DNA of 64,000 bases from Cytobacillus firmus (GCF_023657595.1 NZ_CP098323.1:2256001-2320000); one strand, 5' to 3'; counted from the stretch's first letter, positions 37,174-45,594 are shown. A program made the numbers and translations. Notes: generated by a model from the sequence alone, not told the origin.

Positions 37174-37443
37174 AACTGGTGCACGCAGAGTCCGAAGTTG
37201 GCCTGAGTTCGGACCCAAAACTGGAAACGGATGCCGGCAGAGTCCGAAGTTGGCTGGAGTTCGGACCCAAAACTGGAAACGGATGCCGGCTGAGTCCGAA
37301 GTTACCCGGAGTTCGGACTCAAAATCGCAAACTGGTGCACGCAGAGTCCGAAGTTGCCGGAGGTTCGGACTCAAAACTGCGAACTGGTACACGTTGAGTC
37401 CGAAGTCGCCCGGAGTTCGGACTCAACATCGCAAACAGATATA
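37174..37443. repeat. 52-bp hairpin repeat array, right part (5 units)
   Basis: GTCCGAA starts at 37190, 37242, 37294, 37346 and 37398 (steps of 52). When the IS plus one 8-bp duplication (1472 bp) is removed, 37190 falls 52 bp after the last left unit (35666), so both halves are one array of 14 units. The right half has a more diverged linker (ACTGGTGCACGCAGA type). Confidence 0.95.
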
Positions 37444-37512
37444 CCGAGTTCACCAAAACTTCAATATTATTTACCCCTCAAATAAACTATAATTAAAGTG
37501 AGGTGGATAATT

Positions 37513-38622
37513 ATGACAAATGCATTGAAAAGGCCTAATTGGCTGATGTTTGGTGTGCTGTTATCTATGATTCTGTTTTCCAACTACTTTCTTTACAGGA
37601 CCACGCTTTTTGGTCCGGTTCCAGACGGTGCGGCGGTTGGCTCCCTGTTTGACTTGCTGGTTGTTGTACCCTTATTGGCGTATTTCCTTATCCTTCGGAA
37701 AAGGTATTCGCTGAAGTATTTAGGGGCAGTTATTTTAGCAGGATACGGAGCTGCCTATTTTATTATCCCTGCCAGCCAATTTTCGCAGTTTGCCTTTTTA
37801 CCTTATATAATTGTTTTTTCCGAAGCGCTTTTTATAGGGCTGGAGTTGTTTATTGCCTATAAAATTCTTACTAAGCTGCCTGTACTTTTAAAAGAATACC
37901 GCAGGCTAAACGGTATTAATTCTCTATTTCTCTTTAATGTTAAAAGGGCGGCTGAAACGCATTTGCCGAATAATAGGTTGGGAACTGTATTTATAACTGA
38001 ATTCGCTATGTTTAATTATGCCCTGTTTTCATGGAAAAAGAAGCCCTCCATAAAGCATGGAGATAGTTTCACATACCATCAAAAAACAAGTGTAAATGCT
38101 GTTTATATTATGCTGATCCATGCGATAGCCATTGAATCGATCGGACTTCATTATTGGCTTCATTCATGGAATGCTATTGTGGCATATATCATCTTAATAG
38201 CAAATATATATGGCATTATATACTTTCTGGCCGAGATCAACGCAACCCGCTTAACCCCTTTCGTCCTTACTGATTCTCATTTGCTGCTGCAGTCAGGATT
38301 CTCAAAAAGCATGTACCTTCCATTGGAAGATGTTAAAGAAATCAACTATTATGATGGTCCCGAAAAGTTCAGCAGACAAGAAATGAATGATATATTTGAT
38401 GCCAGATTGCCTGATCTTATCCAGGAAAAGCCGATGTTCGAAATTATACTTAAGGAGCCGGCAGTTTATGAGCTGATGTACGGTATGAAAAGAAAAGCAA
38501 GCCGCATCGTTCTGAATGTGGATGAACCGGAGAGATTTTATCGCAGTCTAACGGGCAGTAAGACCCCGCTTCAAGACTCAGAGGAATCCATGGAGGATAA
38601 GCGGGGGTCAAACTGCCCGTAA
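37513..38622 (+). CDS. Polytopic membrane protein of unknown function, C-terminus supplied by a repeat
   Basis: A 369-aa protein with about seven hydrophobic helices in the first 250 residues, then a soluble C-terminal domain (about 255-340) that looks like a small PH-like or beta domain (FVLTDSHLLLQSGFSKSMYLPLEDV). Proteins of this type are often mislabelled as carotene monooxygenases in Bacillus; I do not assign a function. The ATG at 37513 has GAGGTGG 6 nt upstream. About 28 C-terminal residues (from 342) are encoded by the dispersed repeat copy 2, so the native end has probably been replaced. Confidence 0.7.
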   Translation: MTNALKRPNWLMFGVLLSMILFSNYFLYRTTLFGPVPDGAAVGSLFDLLVVVPLLAYFLILRKRYSLKYLGAVILAGYGAAYFIIPASQFSQFAFLPYIIVFSEALFIGLELFIAYKILTKLPVLLKEYRRLNGINSLFLFNVKRAAETHLPNNRLGTVFITEFAMFNYALFSWKKKPSIKHGDSFTYHQKTSVNAVYIMLIHAIAIESIGLHYWLHSWNAIVAYIILIANIYGIIYFLAEINATRLTPFVLTDSHLLLQSGFSKSMYLPLEDVKEINYYDGPEKFSRQEMNDIFDARLPDLIQEKPMFEIILKEPAVYELMYGMKRKASRIVLNVDEPERFYRSLTGSKTPLQDSEESMEDKRGSNCP

Positions 38623-38793
38623 GGCCCGATTGGTGAGATACAGTGAAACTTGCCGACGCGCAGGCAGAGGCTTAGTTGAACCAATCGGGTTCGTAGTGTC
38701 GATTGATCGAAGCGCTAGCGGAGATCTTAGCGACACTAGAACGGGACTAACAATCAGTGGGGATAGAGTACACCCCCACTGATTGAAGTTTCA
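38536..38793 (+). repeat. Dispersed multi-hairpin element, copy 2
   Basis: Full-length copy with all four hairpins. It overlaps the end of the upstream membrane protein gene. In the inner stem of hairpin 1 it has CCCGCTT / AAGCGGG where copy 1 has CCCACTT / AAGTGGG, a compensatory A-T to G-C change. The last bases after GAAGTTTCA differ from the other copies. Confidence 0.9.
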
Positions 38794-38810
38794 AACAAAT
38801 TAGCTCAAAA

Positions 38811-38843
38811 GTAAAGGAAAATCCCGAGGGATTTTCCTTTTTT
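38811..38843. terminator. Terminator hairpin between the membrane protein and nadE
   Basis: AAAGGAAAATCCC / GGGATTTTCCTTT, perfect 13-bp stem with a 2-nt loop centre, T run on +. It serves the + strand best and possibly nadE on -. Confidence 0.8.
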
Positions 38844-38851
38844 GTGTGGGC

Positions 38852-39673
38852 TTATTTCCACCAATTATCGTGCATGGATGCAGGCATCTGGCGCTTATGT
38901 TCGGAAACGAAGTAACGGTTTTCAATCTTTTCTACTGCTTCCGGACTTACTGATTTTCCTTCCAGGTAATCGTCCAATTCATCATATGAAATACCCAGTT
39001 CTGTTTCATCAGCCTGTCCCGGTTTCTGGTCCAGAAGATCGGCAGTCGGCACTTTTAAGTAAAGTCTTTCTTCTGCTCCAAGCTCTTTAAGCAGTGCCTT
39101 TCCCTGTCTTTTAGTCAGTCCGGATAATGGCAGGATATCTGCTCCGCCATCACCATATTTTGTGTAAAATCCTGTCACTGCTTCTGCTGCGTGATCTGTT
39201 CCGATAACCAGCAAGCCAAATTGGCCGCCAATTGCATATTGGGCGATCATTCTCATGCGGGCTTTCACATTGCCTTTGTGATAATCCTTTAACGGTTCCT
39301 CCGGCAATATACGATCATATTCGGTTTTTACTTCATCAACTGCATTTTTAATATTAAATACAACCTCACGGTCAGCCTGGATAAAGGAAAGCGCCAGCTG
39401 GGCATCCTTTTCATCCTGCTGTACACCATATGGCAGGCGGACTGCCATGAATGTTGCCTCCTTGCCTTCTTTTCGCAATTCTTCAACAGCGAGCTGGGCA
39501 AGTCTTCCGGCGAGAGTGGAATCCTGGCCGCCGCTTATGCCCAGTACATACCCTTTGGCATTCGTTTTAACAAGGTAATCCTTTAAAAACTGGATTCTGT
39601 TTTTTATCTCTTCTTTTGGATCAATTGCTGGATTCACATTTAAATTTTCCATAATTTCTTTTTGCCTATTCAT
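38852..39673 (-). CDS. nadE: NH3-dependent NAD synthetase
   Basis: A 273-aa enzyme that amidates deamido-NAD to NAD+ with ammonia and ATP. The PP-loop [10 protein letters not shown] (about residues 44-53) is present, with [24 protein letters not shown] later; no glutaminase domain, as usual in Bacillus. ATG with GGGAGG upstream. Second gene of pncB-nadE, 27 nt after pncB. Confidence 0.95.
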   Translation of the reverse strand: MNRQKEIMENLNVNPAIDPKEEIKNRIQFLKDYLVKTNAKGYVLGISGGQDSTLAGRLAQLAVEELRKEGKEATFMAVRLPYGVQQDEKDAQLALSFIQADREVVFNIKNAVDEVKTEYDRILPEEPLKDYHKGNVKARMRMIAQYAIGGQFGLLVIGTDHAAEAVTGFYTKYGDGGADILPLSGLTKRQGKALLKELGAEERLYLKVPTADLLDQKPGQADETELGISYDELDDYLEGKSVSPEAVEKIENRYFVSEHKRQMPASMHDNWWK

Positions 39674-39700
39674 TGCAGGTTCCTCCCTCTTCCTATAGCT

Positions 39701-41158
39701 TCAGCTCTTTATATTTTGTTTAACCTGGCTGATCATGTTCATTTTATTATCCCAGCACTCCTGGCTCAGGTCGACCGGGTATTCCTCCGGATTTAAAGAA
39801 CGGCGGTACTCATCCCATAATACGTTGAGATTTTCCTTTGCAAAGCTCTGCATCTCTTTTAAGGATGGAACTTTATAGGTAAGCTTCCCTTCCTGGAAAA
39901 TCACTTTATGCAATTCTCTCGCTTCGAAATTGGTAACGAATTTGCTTACGAACGTGTGAACTGGATGGAACATCTTAAGCCTGGGTTCTGCTTGAGGATT
40001 CTCATGATCCAGTGCAATATAGTCTCCCTCTGATTTATGGTTGTCTTTGTTAATAATCCGATATACTTTCTTTAGGCCGGGAGTGGTTACTTTTTCCGGA
40101 TTGCCGCTGATTTTTATTGTGTCAGTCATCTTGCCATCTTCATTTTCTATTGAAACGAGTTTATAAACAGCTCCTAATGCTGGCTGCTCATAAGCCGTGA
40201 TCAATTTAGTGCCAATGCCCCAAATATCGATTTTCGCTCCTTGAGCTTTTAGGTTAATGATGGTGTATTCATCCAGATCATTTGATGCAATAATCTTTGT
40301 ATCATGAAAACCGGCTTTATCCAGCATTTTCCTTGCTTCTTTGGAAAGATACGCCAAGTCCCCGCTATCCAGTCTTATTCCTTTAAAGTTGATTTGACCT
40401 TCCATTTCCCGGGCGACTTTAATGGCGTTCGGGACTCCGGATTTCAGCGTGTCATAGGTATCTACGAGAAAAACACAGTCTTTATGAGTCTGGGCATATT
40501 TCTTAAAAGCGGTATACTCATCCTGATATGCCTGTACAAAAGAATGGGCATGGGTTCCTGCAGCTGGAATACCAAATTTCTTGCCGGCTCTTACGTTAGA
40601 TGTCGCATCAAACCCTCCTATATATGCTGCTCTTGTTCCCCAGATGGCAGCGTCCATTTCCTGTGCCCTTCTGGAACCAAATTCCATAGCTGTCCCATCC
40701 CCAATGACTTCTTTGATTCGTGTAGCTTTTGTCGCAATCAAGGTTTGGTAATTTATAATATTTAATAGTGCTGTTTCTACGATCTGGGCTTCTGCCAGCG
40801 GAGCTTCTACACGCATAATCGGCTCATTGCCAAACACAAGCTCGCCTTCTTCCATTGATTTAATGGTTCCTGAAAAAGTCATGTTTTTCAGATATTCAAG
40901 GAAATCGTCCGCATAATTCAATTCGTTTTTTAAGTACTGCAGGTCACTCTCGGTGAATCTGAAATTCTCAATATACTCGATCACTCTTTCGAGCCCTGCA
41001 AAAACACCATATCCATTCCCAAAAGGGAGCTTCCTAAAATATACTTCAAAGACCGCTTTTCGATTATGTATATTGTCTTCCCAATAAGTCTGCGCCATAT
41101 TTATCTGGTATAAATCAGTATGCAAAGCTATACTATCATCCGCAAATTCCCTGTGCAT
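39701..41158 (-). CDS. pncB: Nicotinate phosphoribosyltransferase
   Basis: A 485-aa enzyme of NAD salvage that joins nicotinate and PRPP to nicotinate mononucleotide. Seen: LHTDLYQINMAQTYW at the N-terminus, EFGSRRAQEMDAA, GTHAHSFVQAY (catalytic His), KGIRLDSGDLAYLSK and GIGTKLITAY. The ATG at 41158 has AGGAGG 8 nt upstream; a TTG further up is possible but not needed. Operon with nadE: pncB makes the mononucleotide, nadE finishes NAD. Confidence 0.95.
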   Translation of the reverse strand: MHREFADDSIALHTDLYQINMAQTYWEDNIHNRKAVFEVYFRKLPFGNGYGVFAGLERVIEYIENFRFTESDLQYLKNELNYADDFLEYLKNMTFSGTIKSMEEGELVFGNEPIMRVEAPLAEAQIVETALLNIINYQTLIATKATRIKEVIGDGTAMEFGSRRAQEMDAAIWGTRAAYIGGFDATSNVRAGKKFGIPAAGTHAHSFVQAYQDEYTAFKKYAQTHKDCVFLVDTYDTLKSGVPNAIKVAREMEGQINFKGIRLDSGDLAYLSKEARKMLDKAGFHDTKIIASNDLDEYTIINLKAQGAKIDIWGIGTKLITAYEQPALGAVYKLVSIENEDGKMTDTIKISGNPEKVTTPGLKKVYRIINKDNHKSEGDYIALDHENPQAEPRLKMFHPVHTFVSKFVTNFEARELHKVIFQEGKLTYKVPSLKEMQSFAKENLNVLWDEYRRSLNPEEYPVDLSQECWDNKMNMISQVKQNIKS

Positions 41159-41545
41159 AATCGCAACCTCCTGTGACAAATCTTCCTTATGTATTTCTTT
41201 TATTGGCTAGTATCCCCCAATCCCATCTTTCTCAACTTAAATGGATGAAAAATTTGCCTATTATTTTAATAGTAGTGAAGTTCAAAGCCTTAAGCAAATT
41301 TTTCAGCCTGAATATATACGGATATTTACCCATTTAAGACTTTTTTACACATTCTCAAGCATCTGTTCGTTATTTTGAACAAGCGATACTATCCTGTTAT
41401 AACGCTTCAAGATTATTTCCCAAACATCAGCAGCTGCGATGTTATTTTAAAATAAGAAACCATTCTTCACTCCCCTTTTGATGCAATCACTAACCTTCCG
41501 CCCTCAGCATAAGATGTCATGAACTGACAAGGAGGGCTATGAGAT
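41159..41545. other. Intergenic region upstream of pncB and the DUF1906 gene
   Basis: 387 nt between divergent genes, AT-rich. A 45-codon ATG frame (41241-41378) has no ribosome site and is not called. A TTGAAGCGTTATAACA palindrome-like stretch is seen near 41395-41412 but does not fit a known operator well. Promoters for both genes should be here but none is obvious. Confidence 0.4.
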
Positions 41546-42610
41546 ATGGATAGACGGGGCCTTTTGCCTTTCGTTGTGACCGCATTTTTTGCCGTAATGA
41601 TTTCGCTCTTTACTTTTTCGCTTATGGATTCAAAGGATGCCGAACCGCCAAAAACAGAGACCGTTCCAGATGGCCAAAGCAAAAGCCATGAAAGTGATAT
41701 CTCGAATGAAGTAAAAAATAATATCAAAGGCAATAAAGCCAATGTGAATAATTCAATCGACAACAATTTAAATAATGGTGAAGATAGTCAAATTGATAAT
41801 AATGTTACGAATGATATAGAGGTAAATGTGGATGTGAATGTAACAAATACGATAAAAAATAAGGCTGATAAAAATCAGGACTCCGGTCAAAAAGATAATG
41901 AAAAGGAAAACAGCAGCGGCGATAAGGATAAGGAAAATGACCAGGACGGCCAATCTGGGGATGATGAAGTCGTTTGGGGTGTAGACTCGGCAAGTCTCAC
42001 TTCAAGCGACTTGATTTCTTGTGTTCGTGAAAACTTTGGATCTCCTAAAGTATGGGGACGGTATTTAGGTGAAAAAGAAGGTGTATCAGCAGGCATTACA
42101 CCAGAAGAGGCTGAACTGCTGCAGGGCAATGATATTAAATTACTCGTGATATGGAATCGATTTAATGATGCAACAGGCCTTGAAAATGGACAGAGTGAAG
42201 CAAGAGCAGCTGTTCAATTGGCAAAGGAGCTGGGAATACCCGAGGGTGTCGCGGTTTTTGCGGATATCGAGCCTAATTATCCTGTCGACTCTTCTTTTAT
42301 AAAAGGCTGGTATCAAGCCATGTCAGAATCATCCTATGAACCTGGTATTTATGGAATTTTTGATAAGGAAAAGGCCCTGAGGAAAGCTTTCGATCAGGCT
42401 GCAGCCGAAAACACTCCCCTTCTTGAAAACACATTTATATGGACTGCAGCGCCGAATAAAGGAATCACCGCTCAGGCACAGGCGCCTGAATATAAACCTG
42501 AAGCTCCGGATAACTCACTGATTGCAGGCTGGCAGTATGGAATTGATGCGGAGGCATGCAATATTGATACGAACTTATTTAACAAAGACATTCTGGATGT
42601 TCTTTGGTAA
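41546..42610 (+). CDS. Secreted DUF1906 (glycoside-hydrolase-like) protein with Asn/Asp-rich linker
   Basis: A 354-aa protein: N-terminal membrane anchor or signal (about 5-27), a long low-complexity Asn/Asp/Lys linker (about 35-145), then a DUF1906 / Rv2525c-like domain (about 145-354) with WGVDSASLTSSDL, WGRYLG, FADIEPNYPVDSSF and a final WQYGIDAEACNIDTN. These domains resemble GH25-type hydrolases; activity is not proven. AAGGAGGG 9 nt before the ATG. Probably anchored at the cell wall side. Confidence 0.85.
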   Translation: MDRRGLLPFVVTAFFAVMISLFTFSLMDSKDAEPPKTETVPDGQSKSHESDISNEVKNNIKGNKANVNNSIDNNLNNGEDSQIDNNVTNDIEVNVDVNVTNTIKNKADKNQDSGQKDNEKENSSGDKDKENDQDGQSGDDEVVWGVDSASLTSSDLISCVRENFGSPKVWGRYLGEKEGVSAGITPEEAELLQGNDIKLLVIWNRFNDATGLENGQSEARAAVQLAKELGIPEGVAVFADIEPNYPVDSSFIKGWYQAMSESSYEPGIYGIFDKEKALRKAFDQAAAENTPLLENTFIWTAAPNKGITAQAQAPEYKPEAPDNSLIAGWQYGIDAEACNIDTNLFNKDILDVLW

Positions 42611-42621
42611 AAATAAAAAAT

Positions 42622-42644
42622 AAAGAGCCCCTAAAGGCTCTTTT
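42622..42644. terminator. Terminator between convergent genes
   Basis: AAAGAGCC / GGCTCTTT stem with 6-nt loop; T run on +. Confidence 0.8.
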
Positions 42645-43578
42645 ACATTTTAAAGCTGTTCTTTGGCATTCCATTATTCCAAAACTGATTCATGATAAAC
42701 GGTGTGCCGATAAACACAGGAACGATATAATAGCTTAGACGGTAGAACATGAGAATCAAAAGCCCCAGTTCTGATGGGACACCCTGTGATTCCAGTCCGA
42801 TCAAAAATACAAAGTCGAAGGATCCTATTCCGCCTGGTATCATACTCGCAATACCTGCACAAGCAGAGATGATGACAATCGGAAACAAAACAAAAAATGG
42901 AATCGATACTTCCAGTGCTCTGGCAATTCCCCAGATACATATGATAATAAATAGCCACTCCAGTAATGAAACCGTCAGCAGTTCCCCTGCAAACCCCTTT
43001 TTGATGTGCTTCGTATTCCAAAATGACGACTTAAAAAAGTAAACGCCCAGCAGCAACGGTGTGTATGCGGCGACAGCCCAGACTGCGATTTTTATAAGCT
43101 TTACATCATCATACAAATGTAAATCGGTAAATAGGACGACCCATGACAATATAGACAAGCCTGTAAGGTAAAAAAGTGACAGCTTGGCAATTATTTTAAT
43201 ATACGGTGTACTGCCTGTCAGGTAATCTTTATAAAAATAGGACCTGAGTGTAGCCCCTGCCACACCTCCCAGTCCAATAAAGTTCGAGAATGCGTTAGCA
43301 GATAAAGAATAAAATAAAAGCTTTTTTTTAGGAACCCTAATTCTGAAAAGCCTTTGCAATATTTCATCATAAAAATACATTGGAAAAAGGGCAGCCAGTC
43401 CCAATAAAAGGATAAAAAATATTCGGCGGACAGTTAGCCGGTCAACATAAAGCTCAAGGAGAGCCCAATTAAAATCAGTGAATATCCCTTTTGCTTCAAG
43501 CATGACAAACAGCAAAATGAATAAGGGTACAAGGAGTTTGGCAAGCGTAATAATTGTTTTTTGTTTGAACAAGGACAA
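42643..43578 (-). CDS. Lysylphosphatidylglycerol-synthase-like TM protein (UPF0104), flippase part only
   Basis: A 311-aa protein with about eight membrane helices and the UPF0104 / MprF flippase motifs: NAFSNFIGLGGVAGATLRSYFY and ACAGIASMIPGGIGSFDFVFL. It lacks the soluble aminoacyl-transferase domain of MprF, so it is likely a lipid transporter or flippase of unknown substrate. The start is TTG, with GGTGGGG upstream. Single gene, convergent with the DUF1906 gene. Confidence 0.85.
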   Translation of the reverse strand: MSLFKQKTIITLAKLLVPLFILLFVMLEAKGIFTDFNWALLELYVDRLTVRRIFFILLLGLAALFPMYFYDEILQRLFRIRVPKKKLLFYSLSANAFSNFIGLGGVAGATLRSYFYKDYLTGSTPYIKIIAKLSLFYLTGLSILSWVVLFTDLHLYDDVKLIKIAVWAVAAYTPLLLGVYFFKSSFWNTKHIKKGFAGELLTVSLLEWLFIIICIWGIARALEVSIPFFVLFPIVIISACAGIASMIPGGIGSFDFVFLIGLESQGVPSELGLLILMFYRLSYYIVPVFIGTPFIMNQFWNNGMPKNSFKM

Positions 43579-43739
43579 AATACCCCACCATTCATTTAGA
43601 GAACTAGAGATAATTTAATCTCCCTGATAGAGTGTATCACAAAAGCTTAATATATATATACTTTTTCCTATTATATTCCTATTTAGTGACAATAGAATGG
43701 ACAAGAAATAAGTTTTTGCAAATGGTTCAATATCTGCAA

Positions 43740-43768
43740 TTGTTATCAATACAGCATTCAATTATACT
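43740..43768 (+). promoter_or_regulatory. sigma-A-type promoter of the mifM-yidC2 unit
   Basis: TTGTTA (43740-43745) and TATACT (43763-43768), 17 nt apart. The start of transcription would be near 43775, about 21 nt before the ATC codon of the leader gene, and just before its ribosome site. Confidence 0.6.
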
Positions 43769-43795
43769 TAAATATGTGAATAGAGGTGAACTGAC

Positions 43796-44080
43796 ATCTT
43801 TGAACTATTAATTGAATCGTCTTTTATTTCATCAGAATATACTCTTTATTTAACATATATCATTGGATTAGCTGCTAAGCTGTTAATCATTTGGAAAATA
43901 AAGCCTGCTTTTTATAGTCCCGGAAATATCGGGAATAATCAAAATGAATATGAAAACCTTCCAGAGTTTTGCATGGATCGGACCTTTATTTGCGATTCGA
44001 TTCAGTCGTGGATGGCAAAACTGATCCTGAAAAAAGGCGATCAAAGCGATGAGCCGGAAGGCCTCTCCCCTATTTTATAA
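43796..44080 (+). CDS. mifM: MifM-like regulatory arrest peptide upstream of yidC2, apparent ATC start
   Basis: A 94-codon frame that cannot be found with ATG, GTG or TTG starts: ATC (43796) follows GAGGTG at the same 7-nt spacing as in pflB, and an in-frame TGA lies just upstream. One membrane helix (about 16-35) is followed by a soluble tail with I69-Q-S-W72 and D85-E86-P87-E88. From recalled literature, B. subtilis MifM is 95 aa with arrest residues I70, W73 and D86-E-E-D89, so every landmark is shifted by exactly one. R69 and M80 are not conserved (S68 and K79 here). It lies 27 nt upstream of yidC2, as in the known system, where stalling of MifM when YidC1 fails opens yidC2 translation. 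Confidence 0.8.
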   Translation: MFELLIESSFISSEYTLYLTYIIGLAAKLLIIWKIKPAFYSPGNIGNNQNEYENLPEFCMDRTFICDSIQSWMAKLILKKGDQSDEPEGLSPIL

Positions 44081-44097
44081 AAAAATATAGCGGGAGG
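44064..44097 (+). promoter_or_regulatory. Stem-loop covering the yidC2 ribosome binding site
   Basis: 44064-44073 pairs with 44087-44097 (10 pairs, one G-T, bulged C at 44091). The right arm includes the whole ribosome site GGGAGG (44092-44097). The left arm is inside leader codons 90-93, just downstream of the putative stall codons 85-88, so a stalled ribosome would cover it and free the site. The leader stop codon is in the loop. Confidence 0.75.
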
Positions 44098-44107
44098 TTT
44101 GACCTGA

Positions 44108-44896
44108 ATGAGAAAAATAAAACTGTTGCTGGCCATTACTATGATCACCGTATTACCAATATTCTTATCTGCCTGTCAGGCTCAAGGAGGACAAGGAACA
44201 AGCTTTTTCCATCAATATTTTGTCAATCCATTTGCATTGGCCATACATGGAACGGCTGTTTTCTTTCATGGCAACTTCGGACTGGCCATAATCTTCATTA
44301 CTATCGTGATCAGGCTGATATTAATGCCTTTAATGCTTAAACAATATAAAAATCAAAGCTTGATGAAAGAAAAAATGGATAAGTTAAAACCTGAACTTGA
44401 TAAAATCCAGCAAAAGCTGAAAACAGCGAAAAAACCGGAGGAGCAGCAAAAGCTGCGGCAGGAAATGTTCGGTTTGTATCAATCGCATGGAGTGAATCCT
44501 TTGAATGCGGCGGGATGCCTTCCAATCTTGATTCAAATGCCCATTTTAATGGGGTTCTATTATGCCATAAGAGGAAATCAGGAAATTGCGGCACATTCAT
44601 TTCTCTGGTTTAATCTGGGTCATTCTGACATTTGGATCACAATCATTGCAGGAATAGTGTACTATCTTCAGTACCGGTTCACTCTTAGCAATATGACTGC
44701 GCAAACGCCAAAGCAAATGAAATTCATGGGTTTATTGTCTCCTGTAATGATTATGCTGGTTTCTTTAAATGCTCCTGCAGCTTTGCCGCTTTATTGGACT
44801 GCAGGCGGATTGTTTTTAGTTTTTCAATCATGGCTTGGAAGAAGATTATATACAAAAGATAAAACTGATCATGTGCAGTTTATGTCAGAATCGTAA
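44108..44896 (+). CDS. yidC: Membrane protein insertase YidC2 (OxaA2/YqjG type)
   Basis: A 262-aa YidC/Oxa1 insertase. Lipoprotein signal with C23 in LSACQAQ, five membrane helices, conserved groove Arg R69 (FITIVIRLILMPLM), then the charged loop and NPLNAAGCLPILIQMPILMGFYYAIR. It inserts and folds membrane proteins, with or without Sec. Bacilli have a housekeeping SpoIIIJ and an inducible second copy; the leader and hairpin upstream indicate that this is the inducible one. ATG 10 nt after GGGAGG. Confidence 0.95.
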   Translation: MRKIKLLLAITMITVLPIFLSACQAQGGQGTSFFHQYFVNPFALAIHGTAVFFHGNFGLAIIFITIVIRLILMPLMLKQYKNQSLMKEKMDKLKPELDKIQQKLKTAKKPEEQQKLRQEMFGLYQSHGVNPLNAAGCLPILIQMPILMGFYYAIRGNQEIAAHSFLWFNLGHSDIWITIIAGIVYYLQYRFTLSNMTAQTPKQMKFMGLLSPVMIMLVSLNAPAALPLYWTAGGLFLVFQSWLGRRLYTKDKTDHVQFMSES

Positions 44897-44904
44897 TGAC
44901 ATGA

Positions 44905-44936
44905 GGAGCAGGCTTAATGCCATGCTCCCTTTTTGT
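44905..44936 (+). terminator. Terminator after yidC2
   Basis: GGAGCA...TGCTCC with inner GGC/GCC pairs, followed by TTTTTG. Confidence 0.75.
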
Positions 44937-45005
44937 TTAAAGAAATTTGAATAACAGTATCTATTCTTGGAAAGATAAGGGGGAAAATCAAAAGGAGGAA
45001 AGTGT

Positions 45006-45560
45006 ATGATTAAGCGTAAATTAATGATGGCAGGAGCACTGTCAGCAGCATTGCTTGCAGGTTGTGCAACGAATAATAATGATATGAATGAAACAGCTCA
45101 GAGAAACAGAGACCTGACAGAGCCGACTAAAGTGAACGACAGCAACTATGGCGAAAATGGACGCACCACTGAGCCGGGGATTGATCTTACCCGCACGGGA
45201 ACGGACAATGACAATCAAAATGATTCCCCGAGAATGAAGGTTGCTGATAAAGCTGCCGATAAAATTACCTCTATAACAGAGGTTGAATCTGCAAATGTCA
45301 TCGTAACAGACAATAATGCCTATGTGGCCGCACGCTTAAATGATGGAAATGGAGAATTGACTAAGGATGTTGAGGGTAAGATTTCAGATCAGGTGAGAGC
45401 CGTCGATCAGGATATCGATAATGTATATGTGTCTGTTAACCCTGACTTTTATGATCGAATGACAGGATATTCAGAGGACATTCGGGCAGGTCATCCAGTA
45501 GAAGGATTTTTTGATGAATTTACACAAACTGTGCGCAGAATTTTCCCGACACAAAGGTAA
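45006..45560 (+). CDS. yhcN: YhcN/YlaJ family sporulation lipoprotein
   Basis: A 184-aa lipoprotein: signal with lipobox LLAGC (C20), a low-complexity Asn/Asp/Thr region (20-75), then the YhcN/YlaJ domain (about 78-160) with VADKAADKITSITEVESANVIVTDNNAYVA and ISDQVRAVDQDIDNVYVSVNPDF. YhcN of B. subtilis is made in the forespore and found in the inner spore membrane. AGGAGG before the ATG. Could be either YhcN or YlaJ. Confidence 0.8.
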   Translation: MIKRKLMMAGALSAALLAGCATNNNDMNETAQRNRDLTEPTKVNDSNYGENGRTTEPGIDLTRTGTDNDNQNDSPRMKVADKAADKITSITEVESANVIVTDNNAYVAARLNDGNGELTKDVEGKISDQVRAVDQDIDNVYVSVNPDFYDRMTGYSEDIRAGHPVEGFFDEFTQTVRRIFPTQR

Positions 45561-45594
45561 AAAGAAAACGGCCCATAACAGGCCGTTTTCTTTG
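45560..45594. terminator. Bidirectional terminator after yhcN
   Basis: AAAGAAAACGGCC / GGCCGTTTTCTTT perfect 13-bp stem. Confidence 0.9.

Noticed and set aside
35226..37443. CRISPR array
   Set aside because: The variation is scattered through the units and the parts between hairpins are themselves repeated; there are no unique spacers and no cas genes.
41241..41378. 45-codon ATG frame upstream of the DUF1906 gene
   Set aside because: It looks protein-like at its start but has no ribosome site and no recognisable family.
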